Source of the DNA: Patella vulgata
Taxonomy: Eukaryota > Mollusca > Gastropoda > Patellidae
Assembly (NCBI RefSeq): GCF_932274485.2
Contig: NC_065880.2
Coordinates: forward strand, 78,921,730 to 78,985,729
Length of the DNA stretch: 64,000 nucleotides
Direction: 5' to 3'
Within the stretch, counting starts at the first letter, position 1, and each line of letters begins with the position of its first letter. Below, piece by piece: positions 11,156-22,475 of this stretch. Below the pieces are notes generated by a model, which made no database searches, was not told where the DNA came from, and saw only the letters and a program-made list of their open reading frames with translations. Position numbers and translations under genes: made by a program.

Positions 11156-11522
11156 TTAAACATACATTATGCGAGAGCTAAATCTGCCTATTGCAGGTCT
11201 TTCTTTAGGCCTGAAATGTTATCTAAATTATTAATAAAGCATTAATTAACTGATCCAGGCCAGAATCAACTCTTGATGGCAACAGATTTCCTCCGATATT
11301 AAATAGATTAGAAAGGTTCAGCCAGACTTAACTTCGAACAACCAGTACGGTGGTTGAAATTATTGCACACGTCTTGTCAAACCTTCAAAGGCTAATATCT
11401 TCGCTCGCAATAAAGGGATTTGAAAGGAATTTTCAAATTATACATTTTACATTACCCAATTTCGAACTATTATAGCAAGAATGGCTAGCTCTTTATCTGT
11501 GTCTTACATGATGTATCTTTAA
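11156..11522. mobile_element. TTAA-flanked MITE
   Basis: TTAAACATACATTATGC at the left, GATGTATCTTTAA at the right, same interior as the 3416 copy with a deletion. The B-unit counterpart is 19,506-19,904. Confidence 0.75.
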
Positions 11523-11759
11523 TTAAGTAGCCATTGACGTGGGTCAAGTTATGTTATTCAGTAAAGTAAAGAATTTGTGGTTAAAGGCGGTACAAATAAA
11601 TCTTACATAATGTATCTTTAAATGAAAACAATTTAAGCATTAACATCTTACCAGTATTAGTTGTTCAGAAGGTGGTAGTATCCGGAGCAATAAATATTAT
11701 TATTTTAAGACAGATATAGACCTCCAATCCCCTCTCACGCATTCCTTTATGGCCTCACG

Positions 11760-12110
11760 ATCGTGTCAGTACCAAATGTCGAACTGGTAGAATTTAAATA
11801 GGGATTAAAGATACATTATGTGAGATTTCGTTAAAGCGCTGACAGTTCTCGCTATACTACTTTAAAAATAGATAACGAAAAGGGAACTCGCGATAATGTC
11901 AGTACCAAATGTCGAACTGGTAGAATTTTAATAGGGATTAAAGATACATTATGTGAAATTTCGTTAAAGCGCTGACAGTTCTCGCTATACTAGTTTAAAA
12001 ATTGATAACGAAAAGTTAACTCGCGATCATGTCAGTACCAAATGTCGATTTTAAATAGAGATTAATGATGTATAGATAAAAAGCTGAAAGTTTTCGCTAT
12101 AATAAATTCT
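11760..12110. repeat. three tandem ~130-bp repeats containing MITE-end sequence
   Basis: GTCAGTACCAAATGTCG recurs near 11,765, 11,896 and 12,029. Each unit carries ATTAAAGATACATTATG-like MITE terminus (third copy degraded) and CGCTGACAGTTCTCGCTATA. Present again at 20,140-20,490. Confidence 0.75.
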
Positions 12111-12114
12111 GTGA

Positions 12115-13200
12115 AAAATAGTTAATGGGAAAGAACATGTTGTTAATTTCAGTGAAATTACTTCATTTTGAACGGAGTTATGTTCGCTTGAAGAATAGTG
12201 TAGTCTCGATTGTCATTGCTAACAATGTTACGATAATAAACACAGCCTCGATTATCCACTTTTTACTTAAATTATTAACCGACTGTCGTGTTTAAATCCG
12301 TTGAAAATCAAACCACCAGATAATCTAGCAAGTTGATTATGGGCTTTGCATGTGAATACATGTCTAATTAATGATTTATATACCATTTGAGGCCAAACGA
12401 AAGATTTAAATCTTACATTATGCATCTTTAAGATATCAATGAATAGCTGAAGAAACTGAAAGAGACGAAGGGTACTGTCAGACTATTTACTATGACAACG
12501 TGAGTTTACCGACTATCGGCTCAAATACGTTGTGGGACAACTCGGGTTGTTGAACCCGATAACATGAACCCGGAATAATTCTGGCCGGAGACAGTATCTA
12601 GGTTACAGGATCCGTGGTCCCATTCTGCACTCAGAGAACTATCTACTTTGAGAATAGATCTCTGCCCTACATAGCCGCCATATCCAAAAATTCGTATACT
12701 ATTTTGTAATGCTGTTCTCTGTTTCGCTAAATAAACCGTTTCACTTTTATGAAAGTGAGATAAATATTTCTCAAATTCTCGAAATCGACTAAAACCGTCG
12801 ATTTAGGAATTAAAATGTCGGTCAACTGGCTTAGTGTTTATTCTGAAACGGGGCTAATTGTAGACAGACAACATAAGTTTAGTATGTCGAGATCCATGCA
12901 ACGTGTCCTACGCCACGTGAAATAACATGACAACATAAATTTCAACACGTTCTACAATGCTAATTACATTTCACCAATATTCCTTAGAAACAATTAACCC
13001 ATTAATGAATATAACAAGTTGTTTTAGAACTTGGTGGTAGATGATTCCAGATAACCTGACTCAACCTTTTATTTCTACTGATTGGCTATTATAGAAAGTC
13101 GTGCATCCTGTTTTAGCGTGCGAGACCCATTTACCATAAAACACCACATAATAAAGATGGTTATCAAAAATCATTTAAACTTGATAGATTAATTATACGG
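12115..13200. other. 5' flank of peptide gene A, no coding feature seen
   Basis: AT-rich, with no reading frame of interest. The part from about 12,820 on (around GTCGAGATCCATGCAACGTG) is conserved in inverted form upstream of copies C and D, so the promoter-proximal flank belongs to the gene family. Confidence 0.5.
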
Positions 13201-13204
13201 ATAT

Positions 13205-13274
13205 CACCTTATTTACTATATAACTATGAACAGGTAGGCCATTATCAGTATAGTGAAAGATATACAGTGTACAG
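13205..13274 (+). promoter_or_regulatory. candidate TATA box and 5' non-coding exon of copy A
   Basis: TATATAA at 13,217-13,223 is followed about 50 bases later by GTACAG|GTAACA, a good splice donor at 13,274. A spliced leader exon is required because the start codon of the peptide gene sits one base after a splice acceptor (14,093). The same TATA-to-donor stretch is preserved upstream of B (donor 21,656), C (37,892) and D (47,138) although surrounding DNA has changed. Transcription start is inferred. Confidence 0.5.
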
Positions 13275-13371
13275 GTAACATTAATATTCTAATACATATT
13301 GTTTAATTTTTACGATTTTTTTTTTTTATCTTTTGATTTTGTTGTAGAAATTGAAAACGAATGATTTCGTT

Positions 13372-13704
13372 TCAAATCCCTGCATTGGCCGAGAAAGTTC
13401 ATCCCGATTTTCCGACGTGGTTTCCCCTTGTCAGTGGTGCAGAACGGAGGGCCTGACAAGGACAGCTGTCTAGTCTTTCGGATAAGACCAAAAATTGAGG
13501 TCCCGTGTATACATGTACATTGGAATGCACGTAAAAGATCCCTTGGCAGTTGGAATTCGATATAAGAGTAGGCGATAGTGCCGCTGCCCGGGCAAAATTT
13601 CCCTCGTAGCACACTGTATGGCGTATGTCCGTCTTCATTAGCCCAGTACAGGAGCAGAACAGTAGGACGTTAAACCCTATTTCATTTCATTTCATTTCAT
13701 TTCA
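13372..13704 (+). repeat. SINE-B with pentamer tail
   Basis: From TTTCAAATCCCTGCATTGGC to CGTTAAACCCTATTTC and five ATTTC repeats. Also in unit B (21,747-22,083). Confidence 0.85.
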
Positions 13705-13837
13705 AAGAAACATGGATATCTTGTGAATCTTTGCCGTGTTGAAAAAAATTAATATTTGACACATATTCAATCCATTGTTTGAGATGTAGAAGAAAAGCAC
13801 GTGCCATTGCTTCCACTTTCCAACAGTAATAAAAGTC

Positions 13838-13990
13838 TCGAAATGTAACTCGCTAACCTGTGGGTTGCGGTGTTTGTAGAGAAATTTGCTCGGAATTTCC
13901 GGCATGACTTCCCCCTGTCAACAGGCCCGACAAGGAACGGTGTCTAGTCGTTTGAATGGGACGTAAAAACGATTGACCGTGTGCATTATA
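13838..13990 (+). repeat. SINE-B fragment just upstream of exon 1
   Basis: AACTCGCTAACCTGTGGGTT, GGAATTTCCGGCATGACTTC, GTCTAGTCGTTTGAATGGGA. It lies about 100 bases before the exon-1 acceptor and is also in unit B. Confidence 0.65.
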
Positions 13991-14094
13991 TTTGCGTGCC
14001 CGAAAAATAACCATTGATAGTAATATAATTATAAACTAGTGTAATGTTATATGATTTTATCAACTAATGTAATATTATATAATTGTATTACAGA

Positions 14095-15542
14095 ATGAAG
14101 TGTTTATTGTTGATAACCGTAGCTGTAGTTTTTCTGGCTCAAAATGCCGAAGCTAGCTTCGAAGACGGTGAGTTGTCCCGTGAAGAAGTTGCAGAATTGC
14201 TTGAAATTGAGAGTGAAGAAGAACTAGACGAATTCTTTGCTGAATTTGATACTAATGGTAAGTATTCCTATGATCTAATATATATTTTACTTGTCAATAC
14301 ATCAATAGCACGATAGCTTGACTGACTTTTCCTATTGTTCAGACTAGGACGACAAAAAGCAAAACTTGTTTAAGAGATTTAAAAACAAATGAGGCTTTGT
14401 GGATTTCTCAAATATATACTTTTTCGATACTTTGATTTGGAAACGATATGAAATGTTCACCAGACCAGATGGAGTCATTTTCAAGACGTATTATTTCAGA
14501 TTAGTGACTAGTTTATTTAGTTTATCTTATATTTGAAAATTGACTTGATACAAACGGGTCAGACAGAATACCGGATATTTATCAGAAATATTTATCAGTT
14601 TGTTTTCACTTTTTCGTATAATATATACTAAAGGAATACATTGTAGGCATTTCGTATAATATATTCTAAAGGAATACATTATAGGCATTTCGTATAATGT
14701 ATACTAAACAAATATTTTTTAATCATTTCGTATACCAATAAAGAACTATATTTTAATCATTTCGTATAATATGTACCATAGGAATGCATTTTAATCATTT
14801 CCTTTGATTTTTACCAAAGACATGCATTTTAATTATGTCAAAGAATAATATTTTAATCCTTTCGTATAATGGGTAGCATAGAAATGCATTTTAATCATTT
14901 CGTATGATGTTTACCAAAGAAATACGTTTTAATCATTTCGCATAGTGTGTACGAAAAAAACCCCAACGTTTTAATCATTTCGCATAGTGTGTAACAAAGA
15001 AATACGTTTTAATCATTTATTTTTGAGAGAATTTAAAATATTTATAAAACAGAAGACTGAATGTTTTAGAATCGATTTCGCATAGATTTCTCAATACAAC
15101 TAAACAGGTAATCTCTCCGATCAATTTCATATTCGTATTAACTAGCTGGAAATAGACAACATTTTTCAAAATCTCAACAATTTATAAAATAAAACACCAT
15201 CAGGAAAACAATAAGTTTAACACAGGTTTAGAGGTTTCAGCAATTACTTTGCAATTATATTATTTGGCTAAATACATCTGCTGTAATGATCAAGGTGCAA
15301 TTTTCGATAGCACTTGTGCGCTGTATCATACGGTCTGTCATTGAATCAACTGGCGGGGTTTAAATTCCCCAGTTGTACGTGACAAGGAGTAGGGTCGCCT
15401 GTCCAACCTCGTGGGTTTTCTCCGGGTCCTCCGGTTTCCTCCCACTGCTAAAGACCCCTACGCGCAAGCGAATTAATGAAATAAAATTGAACCATGTGTT
15501 AGTCCCGAAATGACCTAGTTTGTGTCAAGTGGACGTTAGACA

Positions 15543-15588
<46 letters not shown>

Positions 15589-16362
15589 AATGGTACAGGA
15601 ATGAGGGTCTGGCAAGGGATAACGTATAATAGTTCGAAAAACTGAGATCCCATATACATATTGGCACATAGCACACTGCACGTAAAATAACCCTTGACAG
15701 CTGGAATTAGAAATAACAGTAAGCCGTAGTATCGCTTTCCGGGCAAAAGTTCCCTCACAGCACCATGTATGGCTTATATCCATTTTCAGTAACCCAATAG
15801 GAGCAGAACAATGAAAAGGATTGTTTTAATGACATAAGCCACCACAGAGCCACAATCTGACTAAAACACGGATCCTATTTTTAGTTCAACATTCGTTTTA
15901 CTTGTCTTTACTACACTAGGAACTAGAAGAGCGTTCTTCTTGATGTGAGGGATTAGCCAATAAAACGGTATATTGCAGCAAGATCTTTGCGTGCGATGCA
16001 CGGAACTGTGGGTATCCTACTAGAAACATCAACGCTGATTTGTTAATCAAATTTTAATGTCTGACGTCATTGTGCCAAAAGCTACTCGTATGACCCCTGA
16101 CGCGACCGCCCGCTACAACAGGGGAGATTTTCATGTAGTGCAGGCCATCGAAAGTATATAAAAAAAAACGAAACGAAATATAGACCTATTTTAATCATAT
16201 TGCAGAGCCAGCATCTAGAGGAGCACAGTTCGTTATCCGAACAAAATTAACCGTCTTCTGACTTATAACTTTTATTTTCTAGGCGATGGCGTTATTGATT
16301 TAGAAGAATCTACAGCAGTCGGAGAAGTCCTGGAATATTTCATAGCAAATGGTTCAGAGTAG
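14095..16362 (+). CDS. secreted acidic single-EF-hand peptide, copy A
   Basis: Two coding exons, 14,095-14,257 and 16,283-16,362, joined in phase 1 by GT-AG (donor GTAAGT, acceptor TTTTCTAG). The 80-residue precursor has a signal peptide (MKCLLLITVAVVFLAQNAEA), then a 60-residue mature part with 22 Asp/Glu, one Arg and no Lys or Cys. One complete EF-hand is visible: entering helix EEELDEFFAEF, loop DTNGDGVIDLEE with every calcium-ligand position filled (D1, N3, D5, I8, D9, E12), exiting helix TAVGEVLEYF. The mature start, FEDGELSREEVAELL, looks like the second half of another, degenerate EF-hand. The intron splits the loop after its third residue. The start is chosen because ATG follows the acceptor TTACAG by one base in all copies. 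The stop is followed after 12 bases by a further donor, so the last exon is all 3' UTR. A calcium-binding secreted role is likely; the biological role (biomineral matrix, immunity or signalling) is unknown. Confidence 0.88.
14612..15026. repeat. ~40-bp minisatellite in intron 1 of copy A
   Basis: About a dozen units of TTTTAATCATTTCGTATAAT with ACCAAAGAAATACG or variants. B carries the same array (22,992-23,400). C (36,245-36,470) and D (45,665-45,790) carry shorter ones. Confidence 0.85.
15300..15585 (+). repeat. SINE-A with long (CT)n tail
   Basis: Degraded head, GAATCAACTGGCGGGGTTTA, full core and tail, then an uninterrupted CT run at 15,546-15,585. In intron 1; counterparts in B (23,694) and D (45,130 -) but not seen in C. 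Confidence 0.85.
15586..15816 (+). repeat. SINE-B 3' part
   Basis: GTCAATGGTACAGGAATGAG to AACCCAATAGGAGCAGAAC, starting exactly where the CT tail of the SINE-A ends. Confidence 0.75.
15853..16202. mobile_element. 350-bp TIR element with 8-bp target duplication
   Basis: Ends CAATCTGACTAAAA and TTTTAATCATATTG are inverted repeats flanked by CAGAGCCA on both sides (15,845-15,852 and 16,203-16,210). The 8-bp duplication fits hAT- or P-type elements. No reading frame. The same insertion, with the same flanks, is in B (24,231-24,584) and D (44,682-45,031), and in truncated form in C, so it predates the gene duplications. Confidence 0.85.
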
Positions 16363-16404
16363 AACACAACTCAAGTAAGCATATATCGTAGCAATAAACT
16401 GAGG

Positions 16405-16672
16405 GGTGTGTGTGTGTGGGGGGGGGGGGCGAACGGTTAAACATGTGGGCTTTAGATCATGAGGTCTGTCATTGAGTGAAGTGACGTGGTTTCGATTCCT
16501 CGCTTGTACATGACAAGGAGTAGAGTAGTATTGTCTGTCCAAACTCGTTGGTTTTCTGTGTGTCCTACTGCTAAAGCACCCTATGCGCAAACCAATTATT
16601 GAAATAAAATTGAACCGTACATTAGTCCCGAAATGACACAGTTTGTGTCAAGTAGACAATAAACCCCATTTT
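16405..16672 (+). repeat. SINE-A in the 3'-UTR intron
   Basis: G-rich start, GGTCTGTCATTGAGTGAAGT, GGTTTCGATTCCTCG, and the core to GACAATAAACCCCATTTTA. It lies 30 bases after the exon-2 donor, with counterparts in B, C (partial) and D. Confidence 0.85.
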
Positions 16673-16794
16673 ATTTACTTCGCTTGTATCTCATTTAACC
16701 CCACATTTTTGTATAACTTAAATAATGTAAATTTCGTTTAACTATTTGTGACGTTTCCTTTTTTAAAACATCAAAAACTTCTAAGTGTATGATT

Positions 16795-17100
16795 CCACGG
16801 TGGCTAAGTGGGTAAAACGCTGGCTCGCTAGTTTGGAGGTCGGTATTTTCCGGCGTGCTTTCCCCTTGTCAGTGCTGCAGTCTGTCTAGTCGTTCGGATC
16901 GGAAGAAAAACCGAGGTCACGTGTACACATTGGCATGCACGTAAAAGGTCCCTTGGCAGTTTGAATTCGATAAAAGTAGCGCCGCTCTCCGGGCAAAATT
17001 TCCCTCATAGCACACTGCATGGCCTATGCCCATCTTGATTATCCCAGTCGGAGCAGAACAGTAGGACGCTAAACCCCATTTCTTTTCATTTTTCATTTCC
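16795..17100 (+). repeat. SINE-B
   Basis: CACGGTGGCTAAGTGGGTAA head to GCTAAACCCCATTTC tail. Counterparts in B (25,170) and D (43,460, - strand). Confidence 0.85.
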
Positions 17101-17311
17101 ATACATCACGCGAGTCCTTTCATTTGCGCGGCTTAAGAACATGGCGGTGGTCAAGTAGCGCCAGCTGTTTCAAAAGTGTTGTCGTTGTGTAACGAGGCGT
17201 CATCTATACCACGTGTACTTAAAGCCATGTATTATCCTATAGCCTATTATTGCCATGGTGGTAAGAACACCGACTACAGAATTTGTACTCTCAACATCGC
17301 ATGTATAACAA

Positions 17312-17590
17312 GGGGGGGTTGGGATGGCCTAGTGGTCTAGAGTGTCACGCTTCGACCTCTAGTTGGCCGGTCACCTCTGGCTTGCGGCTGTGGTTTCGAT
17401 CCCAGGTGTGAGCGTATGTGGCTTGGAGATAGGGGCGCCTTCTCAACCTCGTGGGTTTACTCCGGGTACTCCGGTTTCTCCGGTTTCCTCCCACAGCAAA
17501 GACCCCTGCGCGTGCGCTAAGATCATTAAAATGAACTTGTCTGCGATATCACCTTCGGTGGAAGCGGACGTTAAACGCTAAGAACAACAA
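17312..17590 (+). repeat. SINE-C, complete, with 12-bp target duplication
   Basis: tRNA-like head GGGATGGCCTAGTGGTCTAG with B-box GGTTTCGATCCC. The core CTCCGGGTACTCCGG and TTTCCTCCCACAGCAAAGAC is related to the SINE-A core; the tail is GGACGTTAAACGCTAAG plus AAC repeats. CATGTATAACAA flanks both ends (17,300-17,311 and 17,591-17,602). Absent from unit B, so it inserted after the tandem duplication or was lost there. Confidence 0.9.
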
Positions 17591-17773
17591 CATGTATAAC
17601 AAAACGAAATTATGAGTCATTATTTATTAAAATGTTCACTTTCCATCCAGCATAATTGAAACTTGAACACAAATCCAGCTGATATTCTGAAAATTTATTA
17701 TTCACATAAGGCTACATTTTTGTATTTTTTGACTTTGATAAAAAGAGTTACAAAGGTTGTTTGTTCTGATGTC

Positions 17774-17878
17774 AATCTAATTAAAATAGATCTATATTTC
17801 GTTTCGTTTTTTTATACTTTCGAAATTATGAACTATAAAAAAACGAAACGAAATATGATCTGCGTTTTAATCAGATTG
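17774..17878. repeat. 105-bp inverted repeat
   Basis: Arms run CAATCTAATTAAAA to CGTTTCGTTTTTTTATA and back. The arm sequence equals the terminus of the 350-bp TIR element, so this is probably a collapsed foldback derivative. Copies in B (26,025-26,130) and D (43,245-43,345). Confidence 0.75.
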
Positions 17879-17973
17879 TTTTGTTTAAGAGCTTCAGTAA
17901 AATTGTGTTTTTAATCCAAGTCGCCATGTTATGTATTGTTTACTTAATCTTCTTTTTTTATTTGTCTTTTCAG

Positions 17974-18150
17974 ATCAGAAACCATTACAATATAATCGAT
18001 GATCATTTATTTTTAATACAGCTTTACATTTTAATATGCATAAACCATTAAAATTAATTGTTGTTTTTGTTCCATTTTTATCCAGAAACGGTAATAAGCG
18101 TTTATTCAATCTGGCATAGAGCATAATATGCGAAAACAGCCTTTATTAAA
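17974..18150 (+). other. 3'-UTR exon of copy A
   Basis: A pyrimidine-rich acceptor TTTGTCTTTTCAG precedes ATCAGAAACCATTACAATAT. The block to about 18,150 is conserved in all four gene copies, including C whose introns are much changed (33,288 down). ATTAAA at 18,048 is a possible poly(A) signal. The end is approximate. Confidence 0.55.
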
Positions 18151-18635
18151 CATTATATTATGCAAGAGCTAAATTTGACTATTGCAGGTCTTTCTTTAGA
18201 CCCGAAACAGTGGTTCTCAACCTTCTTTTGACAATGGCACACCTTATTTGGAACACATGAAAAATAGCGGCACACCTGGCTAAATATATACGTACAATAT
18301 TTATATTTTGCAAAATAAAAACGTGGCAAGTCATAGGCGGCATACAACCGTAGACACAGACTGGTCATAGACTTAGAGAATGGCTCAAACTAAATAAAGA
18401 AAAACACAGATATGAACTTACTTTATTGAAGTGTTTCGAATTTCATCATTCAAATATCTGGCTTCTTTTGTGAGAAATTTTCTTTGTAAGCCGTTCATGT
18501 TTCGAGGCACACTTAGGAAGATCAGTGTCCTGAAATGTTATATAAACTATTATTAATTAATTAGAAATAAATCAACTTATCCCGACCATAATCAGCCCTC
18601 GATGTCATCTTATGCGTCGGATTTTCGCTGGATTT
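18140..18635. mobile_element. TTAA-type MITE with nested hAT-like element, truncated at the unit A/B junction
   Basis: MITE start TTAAACATTATATTATGC. The nested piece 18,208-18,528 begins CAGTGGTTCTCAACC and ends GATCAGTGT, with related 8-base flanks (CCCGAAA, CCTGAAA). The MITE stops at the duplication breakpoint. Confidence 0.75.
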
Positions 18636-19505
18636 GATTCCAAAGAATAGAGATATATACGCATTAAAATGTGATGTGTTGCTAAAGACCCCTATGCATT
18701 CTCGTTTTATTAAATGGTGTTTACGGTTCCAAAGAATAGAGATATACGCCTTAAAATTTGATGTGTTGCTAAAGACCCCTATGCACTCTCGTTTTATTAA
18801 ATGGTGTTAAGTGGTCTCTCTCTGTCTGTCTCTCTCTCTCTCTGTCTCTCTCTCTCTCTCAGTAAGTTCTACGTGTGTCGCGATAACATCAGAACAAGTA
18901 ATAATACAAACATGGTTAAGCAGAATCTCCGCGTATTTTTTTTTTTTATCGAGTTACACTTTTGGGGTTTTTATTAATGCTTTTTAAAAAATGTTTTAGA
19001 ATTTTATTTGCAGAATAAAAAAAAAAATCATTTTTGAGAGCTAATCAACTCGCCCCGATTAAGTGTTACCCCTTTCGGTGACATTGACGGTCAAGCGAGT
19101 ATTTACTTCTGATCAGATTTATAAACAGATATGTTTAGCTACAGCTATATGGGAAATTTTAACTATTAAATAAAAATAAAAATAGTCTTTAAACTGGTTT
19201 GTTTTTTATTTTGTTTCTGGTGATTTTGCATTCTATATATTTTAAACGATTTACAGAACGACTTCGTCCTAAAATATTTTTGGACCAGGAACTGGTCACT
19301 AACCGCTAATCATCTTGTCCTTCTTCGTCTTGGGTTGGCGCTCTTCGGAAAAGCTTAAGGCTCCGTCAACATGAAAATTGGTATGCGTCTTTTTCGGACA
19401 ATTCTGCATCGATTTGGTCAATTCGAGTTTTAAATTTCATCCCCTATCATGGTCAGTTCCTGGTCGATTGTACGATCGTACTTATTGTTACTCAGATAGG
19501 AAACA

Positions 19506-19904
19506 TTAAACATACATTATGCGAGAGCTAAATCTGCCTATTGCAGGTCTTTCTTTAGGCCTGAAATGTTATCTAAATTATTAATAAGGCATTAATTAAC
19601 TGATCCAGGCCAGAATCAACTCTTGATGGCAACAGATTTCCTCCGATATTAAATAGATTAGAAAGGTTCAGCCATATTTTGATTTAATTTAAAAATGGAG
19701 TAGCAAGACTTAACTTCGAACAACCAGTACGGTGGTTGAAACTATTGCACACGTCTTGTCAAACCTTCAAAGGCTAATATCTTCGCTCGCAATAAAGGGA
19801 TTTGAATGGAATTTTCAAATTATACATTTTACATTACCTAATTTCGAACTATTATAGCAAGAATGGCTAGCTCTTTATCTGTGTCTTACATGATGTATCT
19901 TTAA
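19506..19904. mobile_element. TTAA-flanked MITE (unit B copy)
   Basis: Same borders as 11,156-11,522. It keeps about 35 bases (TTTTGATTTAATTTAAAAAT region) that unit A lacks. Confidence 0.75.
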
Positions 19905-20139
19905 TTAAGTAGCCATTGACGTGGGTCAAGTTATGTTATTCAGTAAAGTAAAGAATTTGTGGTTAAAGGCGGTACAAATAAATCTTACATAATGTATCTT
20001 TAAATGAAAACAATTTAAGCATTAATATCTTACCAGTATTAGTTGTTCAGAAGGTGGTAGTATCCGGAGCAATAAATATTATTATTTTAAGACAGATATA
20101 GACCTCCAATCCCCTCTCACGCATTCCTTTAAGGCCTCA

Positions 20140-20490
20140 CGATCGTGTCAGTACCAAATGTCGAACTGGTAGAATTTAAATAGGGATTAAAGATACATTA
20201 TGTGAGATTTCGTTAAAGCGCTGACAGTTCTCGCTATACTACTTTAAAAATAGATAACGAAAAGGGAACTCGCGATAATGTCAGTACCAAATGTCGAACT
20301 GGTAGAATTTTAATAGGGATTAAAGATACATTATGTGAAATTTCGTAAAGGCGCTGACAGTTCTCGCTATACTACTTTAAAAATTGATAACGAAAAGTTA
20401 ACTCGCGATCATGTCAGTACCAAATGTCGATTTTAAATAGAGATTAATGATGCATAGATAAAAAGCTGACAGTTTTCGCTATAATAAATT
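20140..20490. repeat. tandem ~130-bp repeats, unit B copy
   Basis: Same three units as 11,760-12,110. Confidence 0.75.
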
Positions 20491-21586
20491 CTCTAAAAAA
20501 TAGTTAATGGGAAAGAACATGTTGTTAATTTCAGTGAAATTACTTCATTTTGAACGGAGTTATGTTCGCTTGAAGAATAGTGTAGTCTCGATTGCCATTG
20601 CTAACAATGTTACGATAATAAACACAGCCTCGATTATCCACTTTTTACTTAAATTATTAACCGACTATCGTGTTTAAATCCGTTGAAAATCAAACCACCA
20701 GATAATCTAGCAAGTTGATTATGGGCTTTGCATGTGAATACATGTCTAATTAATGATTTATATACCATTTGAGGCCAAACGAAAGATTTAAATCTTACAT
20801 TATGCATCTTTAAGGTATCAATGAATAGCTGAAGAAACTGAAAGAGACGAAGGGTACTGTCAGACTATTTACTATGACAACGTGAGTTTACCGACTATCG
20901 GCTCAAATACGTTGTGGGACAACTCGGGTTGTTGAACCCGATAACATGAACCCGGAATAATTCTGGCCGGAGACAGTATCTAGGTTACAGGATCCGTGGT
21001 CCCATTCTGCACTCAGAGAACTATCTACTTTGAGAATAGATCTCTGCCCTACATAGCCGCCATATCCAAAAATTCGTATACTATTTTGTAATGCTGTTCT
21101 CTGTTTCGCTAAATAAACCGTTTCACTTTTATGAAAGTGAGATAAATATTTCTCAAATTCTCGAAATCGACTAAAACCGTCGATTTAGGAATTAAAATGT
21201 CGGTCAACTGGCTTAGTGTATATTCTGAAACGGGGCTAATTGTAGACAGACAACATAAGTTTAGTATGTCGAGATCCATGCAACGTGTCCTACGCCACGT
21301 GAAATATCATGACAACATAAATTTCAACACATTCTACAATGCTAATTACATTTCACCAATATTCCTTAGAAAAAATTAACCCATTAATGAATATAACAAG
21401 TTGTTTTAGAACTTGGTGGTAGATGATTCCAGATAACCTGACTCAACCTTTTATTTCTACTGATTGGCTATTATAGAAAGTCGTGCATCCTGTTTTAGCG
21501 TGCGAGACCCATTTACCATAAAACACCACATAATAAAGATGGTTATCAAAAATCATTTAAACTTGATAGATTAATTATACGGATAT

Positions 21587-21656
21587 CACCTTATTTACTA
21601 TATAACTATGAACAGGTAGGTCATTATCAGTATAGTGAAAGATATACAGTGTACAG
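21587..21656 (+). promoter_or_regulatory. candidate TATA box and 5' non-coding exon of copy B
   Basis: TATATAACTATG near 21,599 and the donor GTACAG|GTAACA at 21,656, identical in layout to copy A. Confidence 0.5.
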
Positions 21657-21746
21657 GTAACATTAATATTCTAATACATATTGTTTAATTTTTACGATTT
21701 TTTTTTTATCTTTTGATTTTGTTGTAGAAATTGAAAACGAATGATT

Positions 21747-22083
21747 TCGTTTCAAATCCCTGCATTGGCCGAGAAAGTTCATCCCGATTTTCCGACGTGG
21801 TTTCCCCTTGTCAGTGGTGCAGAACGGAGGGCCTGACAAGGACAGCTATCTAGTCTTTCGGATAAGACCAAAAATTGAGGTCCCGTGTATACATGTACAT
21901 TGGAATGCACGTAAAAGATCCCTTGGCAGTTGGAATTCGATATAAGAGTAGGCGATAGTGCCGCTGCCCGGGCAAAATTTCCCTCGTAGCACACTGTATG
22001 GCGTATGTCCGTCTTCATTAGCCCAGTACAGGAGCAGAACAGTAGGACGTTAAACCCTATTTCATTTCATTTCATTTCATTTC
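21747..22083 (+). repeat. SINE-B, unit B copy
   Basis: Counterpart of 13,372-13,704 with the same pentamer tail. A fragment counterpart follows at 22,215-22,370. Confidence 0.85.
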
Positions 22084-22475
22084 AAAGAAACATGGATATC
22101 TTGTGAATCTTTGCCGTGTTGAAAAAAATTAATATTTGACACATATTCAATCCATTGTTTGAGATGTAGAAGAAAAGCACGTGCCATTGCTTCCTCTTTC
22201 CAACAGTAATAAAAGTCTCGAAATTGTAACTCGCTAACCTGTGGGTTCCGGTGTTTGTAGAGAAATTTGCTCGGAATTTCCGGCATGACTTCCCCCTGTC
22301 AACAGGCCCGACAAGGAACGGTGTCTAGTCGTTTGAATGGGACGTAAAAACGATTGACCGTGTGTATTATATTTGCGTGCCCGAAAAATAACCATTGATA
22401 GTAATATAATTATAAACTAGTGTAATGTTATATGATTTTATCAACTAATGTAATATTATATAATTGTATTACAGA

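Larger units (their letters stand above)
10329..18635 (+). repeat. 8.3-kb tandem duplication, unit A
   Basis: From GATTCCAAAGAATAGAG to CGCTGGATTT, followed directly by the second unit starting again at GATTCCAAAGAATAGAG (18,636). Co-linear and nearly identical to unit B except for small indels and one SINE-C insertion. Contains EF-hand peptide gene copy A. Confidence 0.95.

Noticed and set aside
11760-12110. CRISPR-like array of short repeats
   Set aside because: Units are ~130 bp with no spacer pattern, in animal DNA; they are tandem copies including a MITE end.
13310-13638. Reading frames of 79-100 codons on the - strand (repeated in unit B at 21,779)
   Set aside because: They lie across SINE-B and its tail; the same frames recur wherever SINE-B occurs, so they are not genes.
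16800-16860. tRNA gene, from A-box and B-box like motifs
   Set aside because: The motifs are the SINE-B head; the region cannot fold as a complete tRNA and occurs dozens of times with a SINE body.
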